Below, piece after piece: positions 1-7,616 of a DNA stretch of 64,000 nt. The notes beneath the pieces are model-generated. The model saw nothing but the letters and a program-made list of their open reading frames with translations. It made no database searches and was not told where the DNA came from. Numbering within the stretch: position 1 is the first letter of the stretch; each line of letters starts with the position of its first letter. Made by a program: the position numbers and the translations under genes. The DNA is from Allokutzneria sp. A3M-2-11 16 (GTDB taxonomy: Bacteria; Actinomycetota; Actinomycetes; Mycobacteriales; Pseudonocardiaceae). The stretch is taken from the NCBI RefSeq assembly GCF_024213555.1, contig NZ_JANAVO010000008.1, forward strand, positions 1 to 64,000, read 5' to 3'.

Positions 1-185
1 GGCCCAAGGGCACGCGCAAGGGGCCCCCAGGTCAAGCCGACCCCCACGCTGGAAGCCCAGCGCCCCCCGCTGGAAGCCCAGCGCCCCACGCTGGAAGCCC
101 AGCCACTCGAGCTGGAAGCCCAGGCTGGAAGTCCAGCCGACCCCGCTGGAAGCCCCGCTGGAAGTTCAGCCGACCCCGCTGGAAC
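1..185. repeat. Partial copy of the HNH-cassette repeat followed by an array of mini-hairpins
   Basis: Bases 1-47 match bases 36872-36916, the outer part of the inverted repeat beside the DUF222-HNH gene. They are followed by about seven or eight degenerate copies of a 14-base unit, GCTGGAAGCCCAGC and variants, each with GCTGG/CCAGC arms and a 4-base loop. The array runs into the 3' end of the monooxygenase gene, so one unit encodes part of its C-terminus. The element continues off the left edge of the window. Confidence 0.85.
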
Positions 186-1572
186 CCCACCCAAGCAACC
201 CAGAAAAAGCGTCCGACACCGACCCAGCCCCAGGCTCAGAAACCCAAGCCACATGCCCATCAGGCCGCACAAGAACCCCACCCCAAGGCAACCCCTCCAC
301 CCGCGTCACATCAACCCGCGACCCCAGCGAAGGCGCATCCCCCGTAGTCAAAAACACAAACCGCCCATCCCGCAACAAAGAAAAAACGCTAGTCCCACCC
401 ACGTCCAGGTCCGGCATTCGCCACCCAGAAGAGCCGTAAGAAACGCCGAGCCCGGAAACCTGCACCGCCAGCTCGTGATTCAGCGACGGATGCCCCGCCA
501 GCAGCTCGTTGAACCGGGCGCGCAGGGCTTTGTTCTCCGGTGACGTCGATACGACCAGCGCGGTCTGCGCGCGGGTGTCCTCGATGACGCGTGCGCCCAC
601 GGGGTGCCGCTCCGCCTCATAGGTGTCCAGCAACGTCGAGGGCGCCCAACCCTGGATCACCGCGGCGAGCTTCCACGCCAGGTTCGTCGCGTCCTGCATG
701 CCGAGGTTGAGTCCTTGACCGCCCAACGGCATGTGGATGTGCGCGGCGTCGCCGGCGAGGAGGACGCGGCCGTTGCGGTACCGCGCGGCCTGGAGCGTGG
801 CGTTGCCGAAGCGCGCCAGGTACGACGGGTCGTACATGCCGAAGTCGGTGCCGACGACGCGCCGGGTGCTCTCCTTCAGCTCCTCCAGCGTCAACGGCTC
901 GTCCTTCGGGACGTGCAGCATCGAGTGGTCAGTCGGCGAAACGCGATACCTGCCGTCTCCCAACGAAACCAGGAACAGCGCGCCGTTGTCCCCGTTGACC
1001 GTCAACGACACCGCCTCGGGCGGCTCGGCGAGGCGGACGTCGCCGAGCGGCACGCTCAGCGTTGACGGGGTCCCGACGAAGTCGATGCCCGCGGCCTTGC
1101 GCACGGTGCTGGACGGGCCGTCGCAGCCGACCACCCACCGAGCGCGGAAGGTCTCACCGGTGTCGGTTTCCACGGTGACCGAGTCACCACCAGGACGGAC
1201 CCCGGTCACGGCGCGGCCGCGCAGGATCTCCACGCCGAGGGCCGAGGCGTGCTCGGCGAGCAGCGCCTCGGTCCTCGACTGCGGGAGGAACAGCACGAAC
1301 TTGTACTTCGTGTCCAGGCCGGCGTAGCTCAACCTGTTGTCCAGCAAGGCGAAGTGCGTGCTGGGGATGCGCTTGCCCTCGTCGAGCCAGCGGTCGGCCA
1401 GCCCGCGCATCGCCAGCAGTTCGAGTGTGCGGGGGTGCATAGTCAACGACTTGGCGTGCGGCACGGGCTCGGTCAGCCGTTCCAGGACGGTCACCTCGAC
1501 CCCGGTCCGGCGCAGTTCCGCGGCCAGCCACAGACCGACCGGACCCGCCCCGACAATCACCACGTCACGCAT
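166..1572 (-). CDS. FAD-dependent aromatic monooxygenase (PHBH/Rox-like)
   Basis: Flavin monooxygenase expected to hydroxylate an aromatic or polyketide substrate with NAD(P)H and oxygen. The N-terminus has the dinucleotide motif GAGPVG. The middle has the DG motif (GCDGPSS) and the C-terminal third has the FAD motif GDAAHIHMPLGGQG. At about 468 residues it fits the group A family that includes rifampicin monooxygenases. ATG 1572 is preferred because GGGAG lies just upstream; a TTG 15 bases earlier is possible. It follows the ketosynthase gene by about 20 bases, so the two are probably one transcript and may tailor a polyketide-like product. The last residues (GSSGVG) are encoded inside the mini-hairpin array. 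Substrate unknown. Confidence 0.88.
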   Translation of the reverse strand: MRDVVIVGAGPVGLWLAAELRRTGVEVTVLERLTEPVPHAKSLTMHPRTLELLAMRGLADRWLDEGKRIPSTHFALLDNRLSYAGLDTKYKFVLFLPQSRTEALLAEHASALGVEILRGRAVTGVRPGGDSVTVETDTGETFRARWVVGCDGPSSTVRKAAGIDFVGTPSTLSVPLGDVRLAEPPEAVSLTVNGDNGALFLVSLGDGRYRVSPTDHSMLHVPKDEPLTLEELKESTRRVVGTDFGMYDPSYLARFGNATLQAARYRNGRVLLAGDAAHIHMPLGGQGLNLGMQDATNLAWKLAAVIQGWAPSTLLDTYEAERHPVGARVIEDTRAQTALVVSTSPENKALRARFNELLAGHPSLNHELAVQVSGLGVSYGSSGWRMPDLDVGGTSVFSLLRDGRFVFLTTGDAPSLGSRVDVTRVEGLPWGGVLVRPDGHVAWVSEPGAGSVSDAFSGLLGWGSSGVG

Positions 1573-1591
1573 GACACTCCCGCTCAAGCAG

Positions 1592-2902
1592 CTACACCGG
1601 CTCTTCGCCGCCGGACCATCCGCGGACCATGATGGCGGAGTTGTTCCCGCCCATGCCCACGCTGGTGGTGATCGCGGTCGGCACGGAGGCCGGGATGCCC
1701 TTGCCGACGACGTGGTTCAGGTCGGCGCAGCGCGGGTCGGGGTCCTCGAGGCCGTAGGTCGGCGGCACCCGGTTGTGGTGGCTGGCCAGCAGCGCGGTGA
1801 TGAACTCGACGCCGCCGGTGCCGCCGAGCATGTGCCCGGTGGCGCCCTTGGTGCCGCTGACCAGCGGGCTGGACGCGGGGTCGGAGCCGAAGACCTTGCG
1901 GATGGCGAAAGCCTCGGCCGGGTCGTTCATCTTGGTGCCGGTGCCGTGCACGTTGATGTAGCCGACCTCGCTGGTGCTGACGCCGGTGTCGAGCAGCGAC
2001 TCCTCAAGGCAGGCGCGCATCCCCGGAGCCTCGTCGGGCCGGATGTCGGACATGTCGTAGGCGTCGCCGCGCAGGCCGTAGCCCAGCATCTCGCCGTAGA
2101 TCCGGGCGCCGCGCGCCCTGGCGTGCTCCAGCTCCTCCAGCACCACGATGCCCGCGCCCTCGCCGAGGATCGTGCCGTCGCGCTTGTTGTCGAACGGGCG
2201 GCAGATGCCGATCCGGGAGCCGGTGCGGTTCTGCGCGAACGCGCCGATGGTGATCTCGTTGACCGCGGACTCCGCGCCGCCGGTGAGCATCAGCTCCGCC
2301 CGGCCGTACTTGATCTTGTCGAAGGCGGCGATCAGCGACTCGGCCCCGGAGGCCGACGCGCCGCTGACCGTGACCAGCGGGCCGGTCAGGCCGTGCCGGA
2401 TGGACACCGCCGAGGTCGGCGAGTTCGGCAGGGTCAGGTTGCACAGCCGCGCCGAGAGCGCCCGGCTGCCGCCCTGCTCCAGCAGTTTGTACTGGCGCTG
2501 CAGGATCTCCGCGTTGGAGTAGGCCACGCCGACGGCCACCCCGAAGCGGTCCAGCTTCTTCGGCGATCTTGTGGCGTCCGAGTGGATCTCGTTGCGCGGC
2601 AGGTCGATCCCGGCGTCGGCGGCCGCGGCCTGGGACGCCGCGATGGCCAGCCACTGGAACCGGGCCGTCACCCGGATGTCCCGCTCGGAGAGGCCGTGCT
2701 CGGCCGGATTGAAGTCCGGCAACTCGGCGGCCCGCTTGATCGGACAACGCGAGGTGTCGAAACGGGTCAGCTCGCCGACCCCGCTCTGACCATCGCACAG
2801 ATTGTTGAAGAACTCTTCAACCGTGTTGCCGAGTGCGCTGACAACACCGATTCCGGTCACCACGACGCGCCTGCCGCCGAGAGCGATCACGTTGCTCCTC
2901 AC
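1592..2902 (-). CDS. Beta-ketoacyl synthase family protein with Ser in place of catalytic Cys
   Basis: KAS II/type II ketosynthase fold, 436 residues, usual family length. The catalytic His residues (H319 in HGTGT, H357 in TGH) and Lys352 are present, as is the C-terminal GMGGNNSAI loop. The nucleophile position, normally in TACxSG, reads SGASASG, so residue 183 is Ser (codon TCG at 2356-2354). A Ser there should impair Cys-type condensation; it could give decarboxylase, acyltransferase or structural (chain-length-factor-like) behaviour, which is inference. GTG start. Downstream is a flavin monooxygenase. No acyl carrier protein or partner ketosynthase is in the window, so this is not a complete minimal PKS. 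Confidence 0.88.
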   Translation of the reverse strand: MRSNVIALGGRRVVVTGIGVVSALGNTVEEFFNNLCDGQSGVGELTRFDTSRCPIKRAAELPDFNPAEHGLSERDIRVTARFQWLAIAASQAAAADAGIDLPRNEIHSDATRSPKKLDRFGVAVGVAYSNAEILQRQYKLLEQGGSRALSARLCNLTLPNSPTSAVSIRHGLTGPLVTVSGASASGAESLIAAFDKIKYGRAELMLTGGAESAVNEITIGAFAQNRTGSRIGICRPFDNKRDGTILGEGAGIVVLEELEHARARGARIYGEMLGYGLRGDAYDMSDIRPDEAPGMRACLEESLLDTGVSTSEVGYINVHGTGTKMNDPAEAFAIRKVFGSDPASSPLVSGTKGATGHMLGGTGGVEFITALLASHHNRVPPTYGLEDPDPRCADLNHVVGKGIPASVPTAITTSVGMGGNNSAIMVRGWSGGEEPV

Positions 2903-3432
2903 AAGCCACTTGTACTGGTCTGCATTTGGCGGGCAGACCCTAGCGACACATTTCCCGGCGGCCTAGCTTGATCGATTAGTCACGCGCATAAGGGCTGCTC
3001 ATCCCGGTGGGGGAGCGGCCGGGAAGCACTCGTCGGGGTGATCACGGGCGCCGTTGCGGTGTGCACGTTCCACAAGATCGTCCGATCGGACCACATTCGG
3101 TGCTGGTCGAAACGTTCGTAGAAGAGTCATCACCGGTCAGGCCGGGTGAAATACGCACTGGTGAGAGGTGTGTCCAGGGGGAGGCGGGGCTATTCGGGCT
3201 GAGCGGAAACGACAGGTGGAGACTTGTCTATGTGGCCTGGTACCCCGGCCGAGGGGGCGTATTCGCGACGTGGAATCGCCCCGGTCCCGGTCACTCGTAT
3301 GGCGGAGGAGTGTGAATAGTTGAGACCGAGGGTGTTACATCCCCGTCCGGCTTGTCATCCGGCAATGCTCCCAGTTTCGCCTGGTATAACTCTCGCGATC
3401 ATTGAGGCCCCCCGTCGAAAGATAATGTAAAA
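2903..3432. promoter_or_regulatory. Divergent intergenic region, ketosynthase / substrate-binding protein
   Basis: About 530 bases without a convincing gene. It must hold the promoters of the leftward ketosynthase and the rightward lipoprotein. A TATAAC hexamer at 3385-3390 is a plausible -10 for the lipoprotein gene. A 102-codon open frame at 3007-3315 has no recognisable domain and was not accepted. Confidence 0.4.
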
Positions 3433-4440
3433 ATGTCGCGTAGTACCTGTGGACGAAAAGTGCGGGCGCTCCTCGCCGCTCTCTCACTGCTCCTCGTCAC
3501 GACGGGCTGCGGCCTGCTCGGCGGGGACACCGGAGCCGACGGAGACGGCACGTCCAAGCTGGAGAAACCCCGGATCAAGATCGGCGCGATGCCGATCATC
3601 GACTTCGCGCCGCTGCACATGGCGATCCAGAAGGGCTACTTCCGCGAGGAGGGCCTGGAGATCGAGACGGTGACCATCCCCGGCGGCGCCACCAGCGTGA
3701 CCGGCTTGGTGGGCAACCAGTTCGACGTCTCGGTCGGCAACTGGATGTCCTTCTTCGAGGCCCAGTCCAAGGGGGTGGCCGACCTCAAGCTGGTCGCCGA
3801 CGGCTACCAGGCCCGCCCGCACAACTTCGTCATCGTCGTGCCGCAGGGCTCCTCCATCACCAGCCCGCAGGACCTGGCGGGCAAGAAGATCGCGGTGACC
3901 ATCCGCGGCGCCATCGCCGAACTGCTGGCCAAGGCCTCGATGGACGCGCACAGCGTGAACCACGGCGGGGTGAGCTGGGTGGAGATCCCGTTCCCGGCCA
4001 TGCCCGCCGCGCTGAAGAACAAGCAGGTCGACGCGGCCGTGATGGTCGAGCCGTTCATCACCCAGGCCGAGCGCAACTTCGGCGCGCTGCCGGTGCTGGA
4101 CGTGGCCCAGGGCGCCACCGGCGACTTCCCGATCTCCGGCTACGCGACCACGGCGGCCTTCGCCAAGGACAACCCGAAGACGGTGAACGCCTTCCGCAAG
4201 GCGCTGCAGCGCGCCCAGAAGGAGGCGTCCGACCGCGGCAAGGTGGAGCAGATCCTGCCGAGCTACGCCAAGGGCATCGACCAGGTCACCGCGAGCCTGG
4301 TGCACCTCGGCGCGTTCCCGACGCGGCTGGACACCGTGCGCATCCAGCGGGTGGCCGACCTGATGACGGTGCACGGCCTGCTGCCGAAGCCGCTCAAGGT
4401 CGACGGCATGGTGATGGAGAACCTGCCGGACACCAACTGA
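3433..4440 (+). CDS. ABC transporter substrate-binding lipoprotein (NMT1/SsuA/TauA type)
   Basis: Extracytoplasmic solute-binding protein of the nitrate/sulfonate/taurine/riboflavin-precursor class, 335 residues. It has a lipoprotein signal with lipobox VTTGC near residue 26. The mature domain opens with the typical KIGAMPIIDFAPLHMA segment and carries PQDLAGKKIAV and VEPFITQAE motifs of the NMT1-like fold. It probably binds a small anion or an aromatic/pyrimidine ligand outside the membrane. No permease or ATPase gene lies beside it, so it must use a transporter encoded elsewhere or act as a sensor. GTG at 3460 is an alternative start, which would still leave the signal sequence. Confidence 0.88.
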   Translation: MSRSTCGRKVRALLAALSLLLVTTGCGLLGGDTGADGDGTSKLEKPRIKIGAMPIIDFAPLHMAIQKGYFREEGLEIETVTIPGGATSVTGLVGNQFDVSVGNWMSFFEAQSKGVADLKLVADGYQARPHNFVIVVPQGSSITSPQDLAGKKIAVTIRGAIAELLAKASMDAHSVNHGGVSWVEIPFPAMPAALKNKQVDAAVMVEPFITQAERNFGALPVLDVAQGATGDFPISGYATTAAFAKDNPKTVNAFRKALQRAQKEASDRGKVEQILPSYAKGIDQVTASLVHLGAFPTRLDTVRIQRVADLMTVHGLLPKPLKVDGMVMENLPDTN

Positions 4441-4588
4441 CCCGGCGGGTACACTGCCCGGAGGCGAGTTGGGTCGCCTCCGGGTCCGCGGAAAAGGCTG
4501 AGCCTGCCCAGCGGAAACGGGTAGTGCCCTGGTCACCACCTCCTTTCACCCCGTAACGCGGACCACGGGGCCATGGAAGGAGGTCGCG

Positions 4589-5971
4589 ATGTCGACCATT
4601 CCCCTGCCCGAACGCCCCGATCTGGGCCAGCTCCGCAAGCAGGCCAAGGAGCTGCGCCGGACCCTCCCGGGCGGCACTCTCGCCGACGCGCAGCGCGCGG
4701 TCGCCCGCCGCTACGGGTTCGCGAGCTGGACGCGGCTGGTGCGGCACGTCGAGGCGATCACCGCCCGCTCCTGGGTCTACGCCGAACCGAGCGGTGACGA
4801 GCCGCTCGCGGACCGCTTCCTGCGGCTGGCGTGCCTGAACTTCGCCGAGGACGCCCCGCCGCGCCGGGCCGAAGCCGCGCGGTTGCTCGAAGAACACCCC
4901 GACCTGCCCGCTGAGGGCATCGCGGTGGCCGCCGCGTGCGCGGACGTCGATCACCTCGGACGGCAGCTGGCCTCCGGTGCCTCGGCGACGAAGCCGACCG
5001 GTCCGTACGACTGGCCGCCGCTGATGTACCTCAGCTACGCCCGCGTGGACGTCGGGCTCGACGACACCCTCGCCGCGGCGCGAATGCTGCTCGCCGCCGG
5101 GGCCGATCCCAACGAAGGACGGTTCTTCCTCGGCCTGCCAACACCTTTCACGGTGCTGACCGGAGCGCTCGGCGGTGGCGAGGACGACCAGCCGCCGCAT
5201 CCGCACGCCATCCCGCTGGCGCGGCTGCTGCTCACCGCGGGCGCTGATCCCAATGACGGGCAGGCGCTCTACAACCGCATGTTCTCCGAGGCGGATGACG
5301 CGTTCGAGCTCCTGCTGGCGTTCGGCCTCGGGCGGGGCGACGGCGGGCCGTGGCGGCGGCTGCTGCCGGATCTCGTTGACTCACCACAGGATTCGGTGCG
5401 CAAGCTGTTGGCGTGGGCGGTCATGCACGATCAGCGCGATCGGGTGAAGTTGTTGGCCGACAACGGGATCGACGTGATCAGCCCGCTCGGCACCGGGTTC
5501 ACGCCGATCGAGACCGCGCTGCGCAACGGACGCCGTGAGATGGCGGAACTGTTGCGCGGCTTCGGTGCGCACGAGATCGAGCTGGCTCCCGTCGACGCGT
5601 TCATCTCCGCCGCACTCGCCGGGGACGAAGCCGTCGTCGAGGCCATGCCCGCGCATATCGTCGAGGCCGCGCGCAACGCCCGACCCGGGCTGCTGGTCTG
5701 GGCGGCGGCACAGGGTCGCCCGAACTCGGTGGAACTGTTGCTGCGCAAGGGTTTCGATGTCAACGCCCGCGCTCGCAGTGATCTGCCGATCGAAGAGCCC
5801 TGGCAGACCGCGCTGCACTCCGCGATCGAAATCGGTGACATCGACCTGGTCCGGCTGCTGTTGGACAACGGCGCCGATCCGGGCGTTCGCGACCACCGAT
5901 TCGGCGGTGACGCAAGGAGTTGGGCCGAGCACTTCGGGCGCGCCGACGTGATCGACCTGCTCGACAGGTAG
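4589..5971 (+). CDS. Ankyrin-repeat protein
   Basis: 460-residue cytoplasmic protein, probably a protein-interaction module. The first 60 residues carry the LGQLRKQAKELRR...YGFASWTRLVRHVE region common at the front of actinobacterial ankyrin proteins. Ankyrin-type units follow, for example LLAAGADPNEG, LLTAGADPNDG, LLRKGFDVNARA and LLDNGADPGVRD. ATG 4589 has a strong GAAGGAGG site ahead of it. No signal peptide or membrane segment. It ends at a strong hairpin shared with the convergent secreted-protein gene. The partner is not indicated by the context. Confidence 0.85.
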   Translation: MSTIPLPERPDLGQLRKQAKELRRTLPGGTLADAQRAVARRYGFASWTRLVRHVEAITARSWVYAEPSGDEPLADRFLRLACLNFAEDAPPRRAEAARLLEEHPDLPAEGIAVAAACADVDHLGRQLASGASATKPTGPYDWPPLMYLSYARVDVGLDDTLAAARMLLAAGADPNEGRFFLGLPTPFTVLTGALGGGEDDQPPHPHAIPLARLLLTAGADPNDGQALYNRMFSEADDAFELLLAFGLGRGDGGPWRRLLPDLVDSPQDSVRKLLAWAVMHDQRDRVKLLADNGIDVISPLGTGFTPIETALRNGRREMAELLRGFGAHEIELAPVDAFISAALAGDEAVVEAMPAHIVEAARNARPGLLVWAAAQGRPNSVELLLRKGFDVNARARSDLPIEEPWQTALHSAIEIGDIDLVRLLLDNGADPGVRDHRFGGDARSWAEHFGRADVIDLLDR

Positions 5972-5975
5972 GAGA

Positions 5976-6001
5976 GTGGGGGCGCTGTCGAGCGCCCCCA
6001 C
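5976..6001. terminator. Bidirectional hairpin terminator
   Basis: Perfect 11-base stem GTGGGGGCGCT/AGCGCCCCCAC with loop GTCG. It sits between the convergent ankyrin and M15-like genes, placed to end both transcripts. Confidence 0.8.
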
Positions 6002-6010
6002 CTTCCCTGA

Positions 6011-6541
6011 CTAACAGCCGCAGCTGTAGAAAACCACGTCCCAGTGGTCGCTCTCGCGGTAGTAGATGTTGCCCGACGGCGCCTTCCACTTGTTGCCACC
6101 GATGGAGGCGAAGTTCCCCGTGATGTAGTTGCCGAGGCAGGTGCTCAAGGCGAAGTCGAGCTTGTAGCCGTTCCAGTGGCTGTAGGTGCCCGAAGCGTGG
6201 CCGACCTCGGTCCCGCCGGTCACGTTGAGCGCGCACCGGGAGGCGTTCTTCAACGTGATCGCGCCCTGGATGGTGGCGGAGTTGACCTGTTCCAAGGACG
6301 TGCAGTTGTACTTGTAGCGGTCGCTGCACCCGCCACTGGAGGACCAGGTGATCCCGGCGGCGCGCAGCCTGCTGGTCGCGGTCGAGTGGGAGAGCTTGTT
6401 GACCATCGAGACCACGTCGCCGCGCTCGGGCGTGAAGACGGGATCCTGTCCGGACGGCGACGCGGTGGCGGCACCGGAACCCAGCAGCAGCCCGGCGGCC
6501 GCGATGAGGGTCGTCAGTCCGAGGGCAGGGATTTTCCTCAT
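6011..6541 (-). CDS. Small secreted protein with M15-like (VanX/VanY-type) metal motif
   Basis: 176 residues with a Sec signal peptide (AAAGLLLGSGAATASPS, cleavage near residue 28). The mature part contains SHWNGYKLD (His122, Asp129), matching the H-x2-G-x3-D zinc pattern of M15 D,D-peptidases, and a C-terminal ESDHWDV (Glu164, His167), matching the E-x2-H-W pattern. Six or more Cys residues (72, 80, 103, 135, 174, 176) suggest disulfides. An exported peptidoglycan- or peptide-cleaving enzyme is a reasonable inference, but the fold is shorter than usual and activity is unproven. It may be only an M15-derived binding module. Single gene with its own upstream region. Confidence 0.6.
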   Translation of the reverse strand: MRKIPALGLTTLIAAAGLLLGSGAATASPSGQDPVFTPERGDVVSMVNKLSHSTATSRLRAAGITWSSSGGCSDRYKYNCTSLEQVNSATIQGAITLKNASRCALNVTGGTEVGHASGTYSHWNGYKLDFALSTCLGNYITGNFASIGGNKWKAPSGNIYYRESDHWDVVFYSCGC

Positions 6542-6658
6542 GGCTGATCCTTCCTGGCACGCGTTGCAGGGGGAACGCGTGCCGGTTTCGCGAAGTTAGG
6601 CCGGATCGCCTAAGGCGGAGTAAAGAGCCACGTCAGTTCGGGCACTCCGGGGCCAACC

Positions 6659-6751
6659 GCCGATCCGGTACGCCTTCACCACGCTCAGCCGGACGGTGCT
6701 GCCCTCGGCGTCGGTGGCGTTGGCGCGCAGGGAGGCGAAGCCGGTCGCCAC
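6659..6751 (-). pseudogene. Remnant resembling the C-terminal tail of a secreted subtilase
   Basis: In one reverse frame this stretch reads ATGFASLRANATDAEGSTV then RLSVVKAYRIG. It closely resembles the last beta-strands of actinobacterial S8 proteases (pattern VSLRxxAxDAxGNxVxQTVxRAY). The frame is closed by a TGA about 80 bases upstream and no catalytic part is nearby. It looks like a relic of a deleted protease gene in the 320-base gap between two live genes. Confidence 0.4.
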
Positions 6752-6861
6752 GTGTGGAGGACACCGAACGGGAAGACCGCCGAGACGGAAGCCGAACCGA
6801 TCGCCGAACCCGCGCCCTTCTAGAGACGTTCAACGGCAATCCAGGCGGGTAGCCCTGCGCC

Positions 6862-7344
6862 ATGACAGACGACTACTGCGACGGCGAAGACATCAATCTG
6901 CGTGGCTACGCGTCCAGCGCTGCCGCGTACGCCGTGCTGGCGGGGGCGGTGGTGACTGCGGCGCGGCGCGGCGGGCGGCGGTTGCCGGAGCGGATTCACT
7001 GGGGCGACCTGGCGTTGCTCGGGGTGGCCACGCACAAGGCATCCCGGATGCTGTCGAAAGAACGCGTGACGAGTTTCCTGCGGGCGCCCTTCACCCGGTA
7101 CCAGGGGCCCGCCGGCTCGGCGGAGGTGCGGGAGGAGCCGCGCGGGAGCGGACTGCGGCGGACGGTGGGGGAGTTGCTGACGTGCCCGTTCTGCGTCGGG
7201 GCGTGGGCGGCCGGAGGGTTCGTGGCCGCGCTCGTGCTGGCGCCGAGGCCGACGCGGGTGGCGGCATCGGTGCTCACGGTGCTGACGGCCTCGGACTGGC
7301 TGCAGCTGGTGTGGACGATCACCGACGAGAAAGCCCGCGAGTAG
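6862..7344 (+). CDS. DUF1360 family membrane protein
   Basis: 160 residues. It matches the DUF1360 family (relatives of Bacillus YjcA) through HKASRMLSKERVTSFLRAPFTRY in the first half and GELLTCPFCVGAW in the second. Two or three hydrophobic segments (residues about 18-35, 110-130 and 130-150) make it a small integral membrane protein. The CPFC pair could be redox-active or bind metal. Function unknown. Single gene ending at a terminator hairpin. Confidence 0.82.
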   Translation: MTDDYCDGEDINLRGYASSAAAYAVLAGAVVTAARRGGRRLPERIHWGDLALLGVATHKASRMLSKERVTSFLRAPFTRYQGPAGSAEVREEPRGSGLRRTVGELLTCPFCVGAWAAGGFVAALVLAPRPTRVAASVLTVLTASDWLQLVWTITDEKARE

Positions 7345-7349
7345 CAGAA

Positions 7350-7377
7350 CGGGGCCGGTCCGAGTGGACCAGCCCCG
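7350..7377. terminator. Hairpin terminator between convergent genes
   Basis: Arms CGGGGCCGGTCC/GGACCAGCCCCG pair over 12 positions with one G-U pair around loop GAGT. It separates the DUF1360 gene from the convergent DUF397 gene. Confidence 0.7.
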
Positions 7378-7394
7378 ACGGGAACCCCCGATGG

Positions 7395-7604
7395 TCACCC
7401 CGCGTCGTGACAGCCCGCCTTGACCGCGCAGAGGAACCTGCTCCACGCGGCCGGGCCGAACGCCAGGGCCGGGCCGTCCGGGTGCTTCGAATCCCGGATC
7501 AGGATCCTGGCGCGCGCGAAGCCGATCTCCACGCACTCGTTGCCGCTGCCGTTGCTACGGCTGCTCTTGCGCCATAACACTCCCGAAGAATCCGGGACGC
7601 GCAT
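7395..7604 (-). CDS. DUF397 protein
   Basis: 69-residue DUF397 protein: WRKSSRSNGSGNECVEIGF, then IRDSKHPDGPALAF and a final WSRFLCAVK segment, all hallmark positions. DUF397 proteins are encoded beside XRE/DUF5753 regulators in Streptomyces and relatives, and some such pairs control development; the role of this one is unknown. It follows the XRE gene by 12 bases on the same strand, so the two are co-transcribed. Confidence 0.92.
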   Translation of the reverse strand: MRVPDSSGVLWRKSSRSNGSGNECVEIGFARARILIRDSKHPDGPALAFGPAAWSRFLCAVKAGCHDAG

Positions 7605-7616
7605 CTGGGGGCTCCC

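Noticed and set aside
1-185. Regular repeats at the left edge as a CRISPR array
   Set aside because: Units are 14 bases, unequal in spacing, self-palindromic and without unique spacers; no cas genes are present.
1592-2902. Type II polyketide cluster
   Set aside because: Only one ketosynthase-like gene with altered active site and one monooxygenase; no chain-length factor, ACP, cyclase or ketoreductase nearby.
3007-3315. 102-codon frame between the ketosynthase and the binding protein
   Set aside because: Biased, low-complexity composition, no family resemblance and no clear ribosome site; left as intergenic.
7481-7500. TTCGAATCC word suggesting a tRNA T-arm
   Set aside because: It lies within the DUF397 coding sequence and no acceptor or anticodon stems can be formed around it.
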